Below are positions 1 to 6,811 of a stretch of 8,291 nucleotides of DNA, piece by piece; position 1 is the first letter of the stretch; each line of letters begins with the position of its first letter. The translations under genes and the position numbers were made by a program. The stretch is from positions 1 to 8,291 of the forward strand of contig JAPHRB010000131.1 of the NCBI GenBank assembly GCA_026197015.1. The letters are read 5' to 3'. The stretch is from Gammaproteobacteria bacterium. Lineage in GTDB: Bacteria > Pseudomonadota > Gammaproteobacteria > SZUA-229. A model generated the notes under the pieces. That model did no database searches. It was not told the origin of the DNA and saw only the letters and a list, made by a program, of their open reading frames with translations.

Positions 1-1041
1 ATGGAATATCGTCGACTGGGGCGTACAGACATTGATGTCAGCGTCATCTGCCTTGGCACCATGACCTGGGGCATGCAAAACACTCAGGACGAGGGTTTTG
101 CGCAAATGGATTACGCCCTCGAAAGAGGTATTAATTTTTTCGATACAGCAGAGATGTATGCAGTGCCCCCTGATAGCGAAACCTGTGGTGCCACTGAAAG
201 CATTATTGGAAACTGGTTTGCCTCACGTTTAAATCGCGACAAAGTGATACTCGCATCTAAAATAACCGGGCCAGGCCTGCCCTGGATAAGAGGCGGTAAC
301 AGCATTATTGATGAAAAAAATATTAAACTTGCTGTTGAAGGTAGCCTGAAAAGATTACAAACGGATTATATCGATCTTTATCAATTACACTGGCCTAACA
401 GGGGATCATATCATTTTGGGCAAATATGGGAGTATGCTCCAAAATTTGATAAACAAGCTGAAGAAGATAATTTTTTAAGTGTTTTACACACAATGCAGAC
501 ATTAATCGATGACGGAAAAATACGCCATATCGGTTTATCAAATGAAACTGCATGGGGAATGACTAAATGGTTACAACTAGCAGAACAAAACGGTCTGCCC
601 CGTATGGCTTCCATTCAAAATGAATACTCGCTATTATGCCGTCACTTTGAACCCGACCTTAGTGAAATAGCCATACATGAAAATTGTGGTCTGCTCGCCT
701 GGTCACCTCTCTCCAGAGGCACAATAAGCGGAAAATATCTTGATGGTGCTCGCCCTGAAGGCACACGTTTAACTCTTGACCCGCGCGTAGAACATAGAGA
801 ACACCCACGCACAGATGCTGCTATAAAAGATTATATAAAATTAGCTAAAGAACATAATCTGGATGTTTGCCAGATGGCACTGGCTTTTGTAAACAATCAG
901 CCATTTGTAAACTCGACACTGATTGGCGCAACAAACATGCAGCAACTAAAAAACAATATTGATTCTATAGACCTTAAATTATCAGAAGATATTTATGAAG
1001 GGATAAGTAAAATTCGCCGCAATAACCCAATGCCTTATTAA
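1..1041 (+). CDS. tas: Tas-like NADP(H)-dependent aldo-keto reductase
   Basis: A 346-residue cytosolic aldo-keto reductase, the same length as E. coli Tas and similar to it throughout: an N-terminal LGTMTWG motif (about 19-24), then FDTAEMYAVPP (47-57), then SLKRLQTDYIDLYQLHWP (115-132). The catalytic tetrad of the superfamily is visible as Asp48, Tyr53, Lys87 and His130. The C-terminal half carries the SNETAWG (about 180-186) and LIGATNMQQL segments that help form the NADPH pocket. The family reduces aldehydes and ketones with NADPH; Tas itself is known mainly from suppressing tyrosine auxotrophy, and its natural substrate is unclear. The ATG is the first base of the window, so promoter and ribosome binding site are out of view, but the N-terminus aligns with Tas, so the gene looks complete. 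It converges on gloB with 18 bases between stop codons and no clear terminator. Family assignment is firm; substrate is unknown. Confidence 0.92.
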   Translation: MEYRRLGRTDIDVSVICLGTMTWGMQNTQDEGFAQMDYALERGINFFDTAEMYAVPPDSETCGATESIIGNWFASRLNRDKVILASKITGPGLPWIRGGNSIIDEKNIKLAVEGSLKRLQTDYIDLYQLHWPNRGSYHFGQIWEYAPKFDKQAEEDNFLSVLHTMQTLIDDGKIRHIGLSNETAWGMTKWLQLAEQNGLPRMASIQNEYSLLCRHFEPDLSEIAIHENCGLLAWSPLSRGTISGKYLDGARPEGTRLTLDPRVEHREHPRTDAAIKDYIKLAKEHNLDVCQMALAFVNNQPFVNSTLIGATNMQQLKNNIDSIDLKLSEDIYEGISKIRRNNPMPY

Positions 1042-1059
1042 GTTTAAATTATCACCAGC

Positions 1060-1872
1060 TTAGTCATATTTACTGTCTTTCCACTCTCGTAATGCAGCAA
1101 ATATTTGCCAGTTATGCTGTAAAGCAGAACCCGCAAATGATTCAGCTGCCTGTTTTACTAGTGGTTGCTGTAATCTTACAAAAGGGTTAGTTTTACGTTC
1201 CAGCGCAACACTACTAGGCACGGTAGATAAACCCTGTTCCTGCTTTTTCATTTCTAATTCGTCACGTTCAATAATATCTCGACTCTCTGGCTCTACCCAC
1301 CTGGCAAAGCCCAGATTATCAACTGTATACTCATGGGCACAATACATTAACGTTTCATCAGGTAATGCCATTATTTTTTCAATCGATGCCGCAAACATTT
1401 GCGGGGTTCCGCTGAAAATTCGTCCACAACCCGCACCAAATAACAGGTCACCACAGAACACCCGTTTTTCGCCATAATAAGCAAGATGATCAAGTGTGTG
1501 TCCGGGAACAGATATAACGTCAAAGCTAATATCTAACTCAGGCAGCTTTACCACATCACCTTCATTGACCTTTTGGGTTATTAAATCAGGCACCGGCAGG
1601 TCAATACTGAGTTTGTTTTCTGAAGGGTCTCTGGCAGGCCCAATTATACTAATTTCAGGGTACTTTTCTAACAGTTCAGCCACACCCCCAGTATGGTCAT
1701 AATGTTGATGAGTAATAAGAATAGCGACGGGTTGTAGATTGTTTTCCTGCAGATATTTAATTACCGGCTTAGACTGCCCCGGGTCGACCAAAGCCACTTG
1801 TGGCGACTTATCTCGCTGTATCATCCATATATAATTATCTGAAAATGCGTGTATAGGGGTAATATTTAACAT
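1060..1872 (-). CDS. gloB: Hydroxyacylglutathione hydrolase (glyoxalase II)
   Basis: A 270-residue metallo-beta-lactamase-fold hydrolase that splits S-D-lactoylglutathione into D-lactate and glutathione, the second step of cytosolic methylglyoxal detoxification. The start MLNITPIHAFSDNYIW matches the typical GloB N-terminus. The dinuclear metal site is complete: THQHYDH gives His55, His57, Asp59 and His60; SVPGHT gives His125; FCGDLLF gives Asp142; and YCAHEYT gives His180. The C-terminal region (about 181-270), with KTNPFVR near 228-234, fits the HAGH C-terminal substrate-binding domain. It is slightly longer than the usual 250-260 residues. A GAGAAA sequence a few bases before the ATG is a reasonable ribosome binding site. 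The gene diverges from xthA and is probably transcribed alone; glyoxalase I is not in this window. Confidence 0.96.
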   Translation of the reverse strand: MLNITPIHAFSDNYIWMIQRDKSPQVALVDPGQSKPVIKYLQENNLQPVAILITHQHYDHTGGVAELLEKYPEISIIGPARDPSENKLSIDLPVPDLITQKVNEGDVVKLPELDISFDVISVPGHTLDHLAYYGEKRVFCGDLLFGAGCGRIFSGTPQMFAASIEKIMALPDETLMYCAHEYTVDNLGFARWVEPESRDIIERDELEMKKQEQGLSTVPSSVALERKTNPFVRLQQPLVKQAAESFAGSALQHNWQIFAALREWKDSKYD

Positions 1873-1947
1873 CAGTTTCTCAATGGGAGATATGTACAGG
1901 AATAGTGTATGCTATGCATTTTAACCTTATAAAGAACAAGTTACATA
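1873..1947. promoter_or_regulatory. Divergent gloB/xthA promoter region
   Basis: These 75 AT-rich bases must carry the start signals of both gloB (-) and xthA (+). On the minus strand, TTCTTT and TAGCAT sit 16 bases apart and could serve as weak -35/-10 elements for gloB. On the plus strand I see only AT-rich -10-like words (TATGCT, TTATAA) without a good -35 partner. xthA has only a weak purine-rich AAGAAC before its ATG. The location is certain from gene layout; the individual elements are guesses. Confidence 0.35.
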
Positions 1948-2760
1948 ATGAAAGTCATCTCTTTTAATACCAATAGCATTCGCATGCGCCAGCATCAACT
2001 TGAGCAGCTCATAAAAACACATTCCCCCGATGTTATAGGCATACAGGAAACGAAAGCGCAGGATGCCGATTTCCCGGTAGATATGATCGAATCACTGGGT
2101 TACCAATGTGCATTTCATGGACAGAAAACGCATTACGGCGTAGCCCTGTTGTATAAACATAAACCACTGGAAATCACTAAAGGATTTATAACTGATACCG
2201 ATGAATCTCAGCGGCGCTTTATAACAGCCAGGTTTGAAATAGACGGTCAGGTATTGACGATTATGAATGGTTATTTCCCACAGGGCGACAATATAAAACA
2301 CCCTACCAAATTTCCTGCCAAGAAAAAATTCTATGAGGATTTAAACCATTTATTAAATACTCGATACACTGCAGATGACAATATTATTCTTATGGGTGAT
2401 ATGAATATTGCTCCCCTCGATCTGGATATAGGTATAGGTGAGGACAATGCTAAACGCTGGTTAAAAACCGGAAAATGCAGTTTTTTACCTGTAGAAAGAC
2501 AATGGATTAATACTTTATATAACTGGGGCCTTGTAGACACCTTTCGAGTTCTGCACCCAGATGTGGATGATCGTTTTAGCTGGTTTGATTATCGCAGCAA
2601 AGGTTTTGAAAAAGAACCCCGCCGTGGCTTACGTATAGACCTGATACTGGCGACAGAAAAGCTGGCCAGACAATGTAAAGATGCCGGCATCGACTACGAG
2701 GTAAGAGGCATGATAAAACCTTCAGATCATTGCCCCATCTGGTCTGAATTTGAACTATAA
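1948..2760 (+). CDS. xthA: Exodeoxyribonuclease III
   Basis: A 270-residue AP endonuclease and 3'-5' exonuclease (E. coli XthA is 268) that acts in base-excision repair, cutting at abasic sites and removing blocked 3' ends. It belongs to the endonuclease/exonuclease/phosphatase fold. All key residues of the E. coli enzyme can be placed: Asn7 in SFNTN, Glu34 in GIQETKAQD, Tyr109 in NGYFPQG, Asp151 and Asn153 in MGDMNIAP, Asp231 in GLRIDLIL, and the Asp260-His261 pair in PSDHCP. The block LKTGKCSFLP and the RFSWFDYRSKGF segment are near-identical to E. coli XthA, which separates it from the ExoA/APE1 branch. Only weak Shine-Dalgarno similarity precedes the ATG, but the N-terminus aligns with the family start. 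It is followed by mltF on the same strand after 64 bases. Confidence 0.97.
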   Translation: MKVISFNTNSIRMRQHQLEQLIKTHSPDVIGIQETKAQDADFPVDMIESLGYQCAFHGQKTHYGVALLYKHKPLEITKGFITDTDESQRRFITARFEIDGQVLTIMNGYFPQGDNIKHPTKFPAKKKFYEDLNHLLNTRYTADDNIILMGDMNIAPLDLDIGIGEDNAKRWLKTGKCSFLPVERQWINTLYNWGLVDTFRVLHPDVDDRFSWFDYRSKGFEKEPRRGLRIDLILATEKLARQCKDAGIDYEVRGMIKPSDHCPIWSEFEL

Positions 2761-2824
2761 ATAGGGTAACTATTCAGCTTAACCACATGAATAACTTTTA
2801 TAAAAACCAGAAGCATCATTTATA

Positions 2825-4276
2825 ATGGATAATCCTTTAAAAAGCTCACGCTGCCGCCTTATGGGCCTGTCACTGATATTGTTAATCAGCGTGATTTTGA
2901 TGATGTTTAAAGTTATCCCCCTGCTTTTAAAGCCGACGATGCTTAGTCACGTACTGAACTCAGGGGAACTGGTGATAGTTACACGTAATAGCTCCACTAC
3001 CTATTACGAAGGTCCAAATGGTAAAACAGGCTTTGAATACGACCTTGCGGAACGTTTTGCCGAGTCTCTGGGCGTTGAACTGAGAGTTATTACCAGTGAT
3101 AACCTGCATGAAATATTTGAAATTCTAAATACAGGTAAAGCCCATTTCGCGGCAGCTGGATTAACCATTACCGAATCACGCAAAGAATATGTTCGCTTTG
3201 CCCCAAGTTATATGGATGTTACCGAGCAACTCATTTATAACAACCAGTCGTATCGCCCGAAAACCGCAGAAGATCTTGATGACGGTATATTAGAAGTGAT
3301 AGAAGGCTCGAGCCATGTAGAAAGCTTAATAGAATTAAAAACACAATACCCCGAACTGAGCTGGAATACCCAAAAAAATATTGATAGTGAACAGTTATTG
3401 TACCTGGTCGAAAATCAGTTAATTGATTATACAGTTGCCGATTCAAACGAAGTTTCTCTTAACCAGCGTTTTTTACTCGAGTTACGTGTCGCCTTTGATA
3501 TATCAAAACCCAAAAAATTAGCCTGGGCTTTTCCCAAAATTAAAGACTCCAGCTTATACGATAAAGCCATGAGTTTTTTCTGGCGTAATTTAAACGACGG
3601 CGAAATCACACACCTGATTGAAAAACATTATGGCCACGTGGATAAGTTTGATTATGTAGGCAACCGAATTTATAAACGACATATTGCAACCCGTCTAAGT
3701 AAGTATCTTGACATGTATCACGAAGCGGCCGATAAGTATAATCTGGACTGGAAATTATTAGCCGCAATGGGTTATCAGGAATCCCACTGGAATCCGAAGG
3801 CTGTTTCACCCACCGGGGTTCGTGGCATTATGATGTTAACACGCCAGACTGCCGGTTTATTAGGCGTGAAAAATAGACTCGATCCGAAAAGCAGTATCTT
3901 TGGTGGCGCCAAATATCTTGATAAAATTCGTCGCCGATTTCCTGAAGAGTTAAAGGAACCCGATAGAACCTGGTATGCCATGGCTGCATATAATGTGGGT
4001 TATTACCATGTCAGAGATGCACAGAAAATTGCTGAGCAACAGGGAAAAGACCCGAACAAATGGACTGATTTACAATCAACATTGCCATTATTAGCGCGCA
4101 AAAAATGGTATAAAAAAACTAAATTTGGTTATGCACGTGGCTGGGAACCAGTGAAGTATGTTACCAATATTCGACGTTATTATGATCTTCTTGAATACCA
4201 GCTTTCGCCAGATAAAAACGGCAGAATCAAAGATGAGGAACATGAAGTATTTTCTATTATGCCTTCGGTTTTATAA
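2825..4276 (+). CDS. mltF: Membrane-bound lytic murein transglycosylase F
   Basis: A 483-residue two-domain cell-wall enzyme. Residues about 13-36 form a hydrophobic segment after a short basic N-terminus, so it is anchored in or exported across the inner membrane; there is no lipobox cysteine. Residues about 45-270 are a family 3 solute-binding-like domain (GELVIVTRNSSTTY, then GFEYDLAERFAESLGV), the regulatory half of MltF. Residues about 290-450 are a soluble lytic transglycosylase domain with the ES motif MGYQESHWNPKAVSPTGVRG; Glu319 is the expected catalytic acid. AMAAYNVGYYHVRDA (385-399) is the usual AYNxG motif. The family cleaves the MurNAc-GlcNAc bond of peptidoglycan with formation of 1,6-anhydromuramic acid. 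E. coli MltF is somewhat longer (518 aa). The ribosome binding site is weak (CAGAAG, 11 bases before ATG). The gene may be cotranscribed with xthA. Confidence 0.95.
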   Translation: MDNPLKSSRCRLMGLSLILLISVILMMFKVIPLLLKPTMLSHVLNSGELVIVTRNSSTTYYEGPNGKTGFEYDLAERFAESLGVELRVITSDNLHEIFEILNTGKAHFAAAGLTITESRKEYVRFAPSYMDVTEQLIYNNQSYRPKTAEDLDDGILEVIEGSSHVESLIELKTQYPELSWNTQKNIDSEQLLYLVENQLIDYTVADSNEVSLNQRFLLELRVAFDISKPKKLAWAFPKIKDSSLYDKAMSFFWRNLNDGEITHLIEKHYGHVDKFDYVGNRIYKRHIATRLSKYLDMYHEAADKYNLDWKLLAAMGYQESHWNPKAVSPTGVRGIMMLTRQTAGLLGVKNRLDPKSSIFGGAKYLDKIRRRFPEELKEPDRTWYAMAAYNVGYYHVRDAQKIAEQQGKDPNKWTDLQSTLPLLARKKWYKKTKFGYARGWEPVKYVTNIRRYYDLLEYQLSPDKNGRIKDEEHEVFSIMPSVL

Positions 4277-4311
4277 ACGCACTGAATATTTTATGCGTTA
4301 ACACTTTTTTT
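4276..4311 (+). terminator. Possible mltF terminator
   Basis: Starting on the last base of the mltF stop codon, AACGCA (4276-4281) can pair with TGCGTT (4294-4299) around a 12-base loop. Seven T residues follow at 4305-4311, five bases after the stem. The stem is short and the gap to the T-tract is longer than ideal, so termination may be weak. It lies between convergent genes, where a terminator is expected. On the other strand the hairpin is not followed by a T-tract. Confidence 0.45.
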
Positions 4312-4314
4312 ACT

Positions 4315-5502
4315 TTATAAACGTCTAAGTAATAACTCACGAATCTCTTCATCCGTCATTACAATCGGGTTAGTTTTCATACTACTACCCCGACTATTCA
4401 TTATTACTTTATCCAGACCTGCTTCAGTCAAACCAAACTCACCCAGTTTTGGTAATAACATGGTATCTGTCCAACGCTGTAAAGTACCGCACAACGCTTC
4501 CCATGATTTATGTTTGTCATGATAACGTTGTTGCGAAATAACATCACCCAAATTAGCATACTTGTCTAACGCGGGATTAGAAGAGTCACGTTGTAACATA
4601 ATATGAATATTCATATCGGCAGCTTCAGATATTAAAGTGCCACAAACAACACCATGGGGAATAGGATAAAAAGCCCCTAAAGGTGAAGCTAAACCATGCA
4701 CTGATCCCAGACCTGTTTGTGCCAGACAAATACCTGATAACAAAGAGGCATAAGCCATTTTATCCTGCGCTTCATCTGTTACTTCATGATTATACAGTGC
4801 TAGAAGGCTGTCTCTAACCGCCTTAATGCCACTTAAAGCCAGAGCATCTGTCATCACGTTTGAAGCCGTTGATACATAAGATTCAATCAACTGCGTTAAA
4901 GCATCCATTCCATTAGCAGCAATAATATTTTTCGGACAGGTATTTAATAACTCCGGGTCTATTACCGCATACTCGGCAACCAGTTTGTCATCTCTAAAAG
5001 ATTTCTTAAAACCATTTTCCCCCTGCACACTCAGCACCGCATTTTTGGTTGCTTCAGAACCTGTGCCTGCGGTAGTTGGCACCGCAATAAAAGGTACAGC
5101 GGGGCCTTTATAAGTTAATTCAGGCCCCACACCTTCAAGAAAATCCATAACTGAATGATCAATTTTTAATAAACCTGCAATCGCTTTGGCTGCATCAAGC
5201 GCACTACCACCACCAATACCTAAAACCACATCAATTGCATGATCTTTAAACTCACCCACAATTGTGTCAACTAACTCAGGTGAAGGCTCACCCGGAATTG
5301 AGCAATGTTCAAGCTGAATGCCATTTTTATCAAATGCAGATTTCAATTTTGTATAAGTTAAACTCGACTTAAATGAGCGCGCCCCTGTAACCAGTAATAC
5401 ACGACGACCATATAACAAACAGAGTTCTGGCAATTGCCTGACAGAGCCTCTTGAAAATATAATTCGGGGTAAACGTGCGATAGAAAAATCAAATAAATTC
5501 AT
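4315..5502 (-). CDS. Iron-type (group III) alcohol dehydrogenase
   Basis: A 395-residue cytosolic NAD(P)-dependent alcohol dehydrogenase of the Fe-ADH superfamily, which interconverts alcohols and aldehydes or ketones. The nucleotide-binding half shows GIGGGSALDAAKAIAG (95-110) and PTTAGTGSEAT (142-152). In the metal-binding half, Asp200 (NGMDALTQ), His269 (SVHG) and His283 (IPHG) match three of the four usual ligands. The fourth, normally the His of DALTH, is Gln204. A second usual His, in HGxxHPLG, is Ser273 (HGLASPLG). These changes suggest a subfamily with altered metal use or substrate rather than decay, because the rest of the protein is well conserved. No Shine-Dalgarno sequence precedes the ATG, and a -10-like TACAAT sits only seven bases upstream. 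It converges on mltF and diverges from the 5616-6158 gene. Family is firm; substrate unknown. Confidence 0.9.
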   Translation of the reverse strand: MNLFDFSIARLPRIIFSRGSVRQLPELCLLYGRRVLLVTGARSFKSSLTYTKLKSAFDKNGIQLEHCSIPGEPSPELVDTIVGEFKDHAIDVVLGIGGGSALDAAKAIAGLLKIDHSVMDFLEGVGPELTYKGPAVPFIAVPTTAGTGSEATKNAVLSVQGENGFKKSFRDDKLVAEYAVIDPELLNTCPKNIIAANGMDALTQLIESYVSTASNVMTDALALSGIKAVRDSLLALYNHEVTDEAQDKMAYASLLSGICLAQTGLGSVHGLASPLGAFYPIPHGVVCGTLISEAADMNIHIMLQRDSSNPALDKYANLGDVISQQRYHDKHKSWEALCGTLQRWTDTMLLPKLGEFGLTEAGLDKVIMNSRGSSMKTNPIVMTDEEIRELLLRRL

Positions 5503-5509
5503 AAGCGTA

Positions 5510-5539
5510 ATTGTAGTTCAGATAACCGTAAAAACACAA
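5510..5539 (-). promoter_or_regulatory. Candidate promoter for the Fe-ADH, leaderless layout
   Basis: Read on the minus strand, TTGTGT (5534-5539) and TACAAT (5510-5515) are separated by 18 bases. They match the sigma-70 consensus at 3 of 6 and 5 of 6 positions. The -10 ends seven bases before the ATG, so transcription would begin at or very near the start codon. That agrees with the absence of a ribosome binding site. In AT-rich DNA such matches arise by chance, so this is tentative. Confidence 0.35.
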
Positions 5540-5564
5540 TAAGCTCAGGTTATTACAGATATGT

Positions 5565-5577
5565 TATGATTATCATA
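5565..5577. promoter_or_regulatory. 13-bp palindrome, possible operator
   Basis: TATGATTATCATA is a perfect palindrome around a central T, located between the divergent Fe-ADH and the cysteine-rich gene. Its core ATGAT-N-ATCAT equals the centre of the classical Fur box, but the flanking bases do not follow that consensus. I regard it as a possible regulator site with weak Fur similarity, not a confident Fur box. Confidence 0.3.
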
Positions 5578-5615
5578 TATTAGATATGAACTAAAAATTT
5601 CACCTGTACTCGATA

Positions 5616-6158
5616 ATGAACATTTCAAAATTAATTTTTTTCCCAATTCAAGCCGATAAAAGCATTGATAACGAGCTGTTATTAAAAACATTAATCAACT
5701 CACAATTAATTAATGACGATAAGCGACACATTAATCAGTACCTGCCAGGTGATAATTTTTTAAGTTTAATTACTTTTTTAGGTTGTTCACCTAATATCAA
5801 TCTGCAGCCAGTTGAGGGTGAAAACCACTGTTTTATTTCAGTTATTGAACAAACTCCCGAGCCAGAGTGTCTGGGTTATACACAAACCGTTAACCCTAAA
5901 TGCCCTGTCTGTAAAAAACGCATCAGTGACTGGCAAACCCCTGACTGGCAAAAAACCGGACAGTTATGTCGCTGTTATAAATGCCAGAATCAAACTTTAT
6001 ATTCTGGGCTTAACTGGAAACATGAATGTGGGTTTGCCCGTTGTGGATTTGAAATCAGCCACATATATCCACATGAAGCAGTTCCAACAGACCAGCTTTT
6101 AAATATTCTAAGTGAGTTTTCTGGCAATGAATGGGAATATTGTTATACAACAAATTAA
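5616..6158 (+). CDS. Unrecognised cysteine-rich zinc-ribbon-like protein
   Basis: A 180-residue protein I cannot name. Residues 1-90 are predicted soluble and have no motif I recognise. The second half contains CPVC (Cys96, Cys99), CRCYKC (Cys118, Cys120, Cys123) and HECGFARC (Cys138, Cys143). The CxxC pair and the later CxC/CxxC group look like a zinc ribbon. The C-terminal part, ISHIYPHEAVPTDQLLNIL with an aromatic tail (EWEYCY), resembles the end of conserved gammaproteobacterial hypothetical proteins I have seen, but I recall no assigned function. There is no signal peptide or membrane segment. An in-frame TAA at 5592-5594 lies upstream and no other ATG lies between, so the start is well bounded, although no clear Shine-Dalgarno is visible. 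It diverges from the Fe-ADH gene and converges on the tetR remnant. Confidence 0.75.
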   Translation: MNISKLIFFPIQADKSIDNELLLKTLINSQLINDDKRHINQYLPGDNFLSLITFLGCSPNINLQPVEGENHCFISVIEQTPEPECLGYTQTVNPKCPVCKKRISDWQTPDWQKTGQLCRCYKCQNQTLYSGLNWKHECGFARCGFEISHIYPHEAVPTDQLLNILSEFSGNEWEYCYTTN

Positions 6159-6166
6159 ATAGTTTA

Positions 6167-6180
6167 TCCCCCAAAGGGGA
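6167..6180. terminator. Short GC hairpin between convergent genes, weak terminator candidate
   Basis: TCCCC and GGGGA form a 5-bp stem with a CAAA loop in the 34-base gap between the cysteine-rich gene (stop at 6158) and the restored end of the tetR frame (6193). It is the only GC-rich stem locally, but no clean T-tract follows on either strand. Termination is inferred mainly from position. Confidence 0.3.
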
Positions 6181-6192
6181 ATGGCAAAAATA

Positions 6193-6782
6193 TTAATCAA
6201 ACTCAGCATTACACGAAGCAAGCCATGCATGAATTGCCTTAAGCTCCTTATTAATCAGTTTACTATCACGATGTATATACGCCATTGTACTAATACCTTG
6301 CGTCCACACCATAAGGTGCATAGTCAAATCAGTGGCATTTTTTTACTACAGCCCATTAATTGAAACTGTTTTTTTATCCAGTACTCGAACACTTCAAACT
6401 GCTCTCGCGTTATTCTTTGCAAGCCTTGCTGAACTTTCCCTAACTCAAGATTAAGTGTGCCCATTGGACAGCCGTATTGTGTGACTTCATTTTTCACATT
6501 ACTGACAATCTGTGCATAACGCCGTAATCGCTCTAATGGCGTTTTATATTGTTGTTCCCAGTCAGCTAACATTTGCTGCATTTGCGTTACTCGATACTCT
6601 ATAACAGCAACTAACACTTCATCCTTGGTTTTAAAATAATAATTCAAATTGCCTCGCGGAACATTAGACGCGGACGCAATATCACTGAAGGACGTTAAAT
6701 TATAACCCTTCTGATAAAATAGCTGGTCAGCTGCTTTAACAACTAACTGCCTGACCTGTTGTGTTTTCTCTCGTGCAACCAT
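6193..6782 (-). pseudogene. TetR-family regulator, frameshifted at an A7 tract
   Basis: The intact frame from the ATG at 6782 gives 152 residues and stops at 6324. The N-terminus is a clear TetR DNA-binding domain (about 8-54) with recognition region FSDIASASNVPRGNLNYYF. The ligand-binding part begins well (YGCPMGTLNLEL at 103-114) but ends abruptly after GCSKK. In the next frame, immediately after the A7 tract (T7 on the plus strand at 6338-6344), the protein continues as ATDLTMHLMVWTQGIS and on to WLASCNAEFD, stopping at 6193. Adding one A restores a 196-residue protein of normal TetR length with its last two helices, which are needed for dimerisation. This could be a true mutation, phase variation, slippage or a sequencing error. 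It lies 29 bases downstream of the dehydrogenase gene, so the two are probably one operon, and the palindromes at 7837-7881 are its likely operators. Cys105 sits roughly where NemR has its redox-active Cys106. Confidence 0.85.
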
Positions 6783-6811
6783 GTCATTTCAAGATACATC
6801 TGTTTAGCTGA

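Noticed and set aside
1042..1059. Possible terminator between tas and gloB
   Set aside because: Only 18 bases, with no stem and no T-tract.
1496..1702. Plus-strand 68-codon ORF
   Set aside because: It is antisense to gloB across conserved metal-site codons and is a shadow frame.
5812..6102. Plus-strand 96-codon ORF
   Set aside because: It overlaps the 5616-6158 gene in another frame, whose cysteine motifs make it the better choice.
6181..6363. Plus-strand 60-codon ORF beginning right after the GC hairpin
   Set aside because: It is antisense to the frameshifted C-terminal part of tetR, which reads as proper TetR sequence; the plus-strand peptide has no recognisable features.
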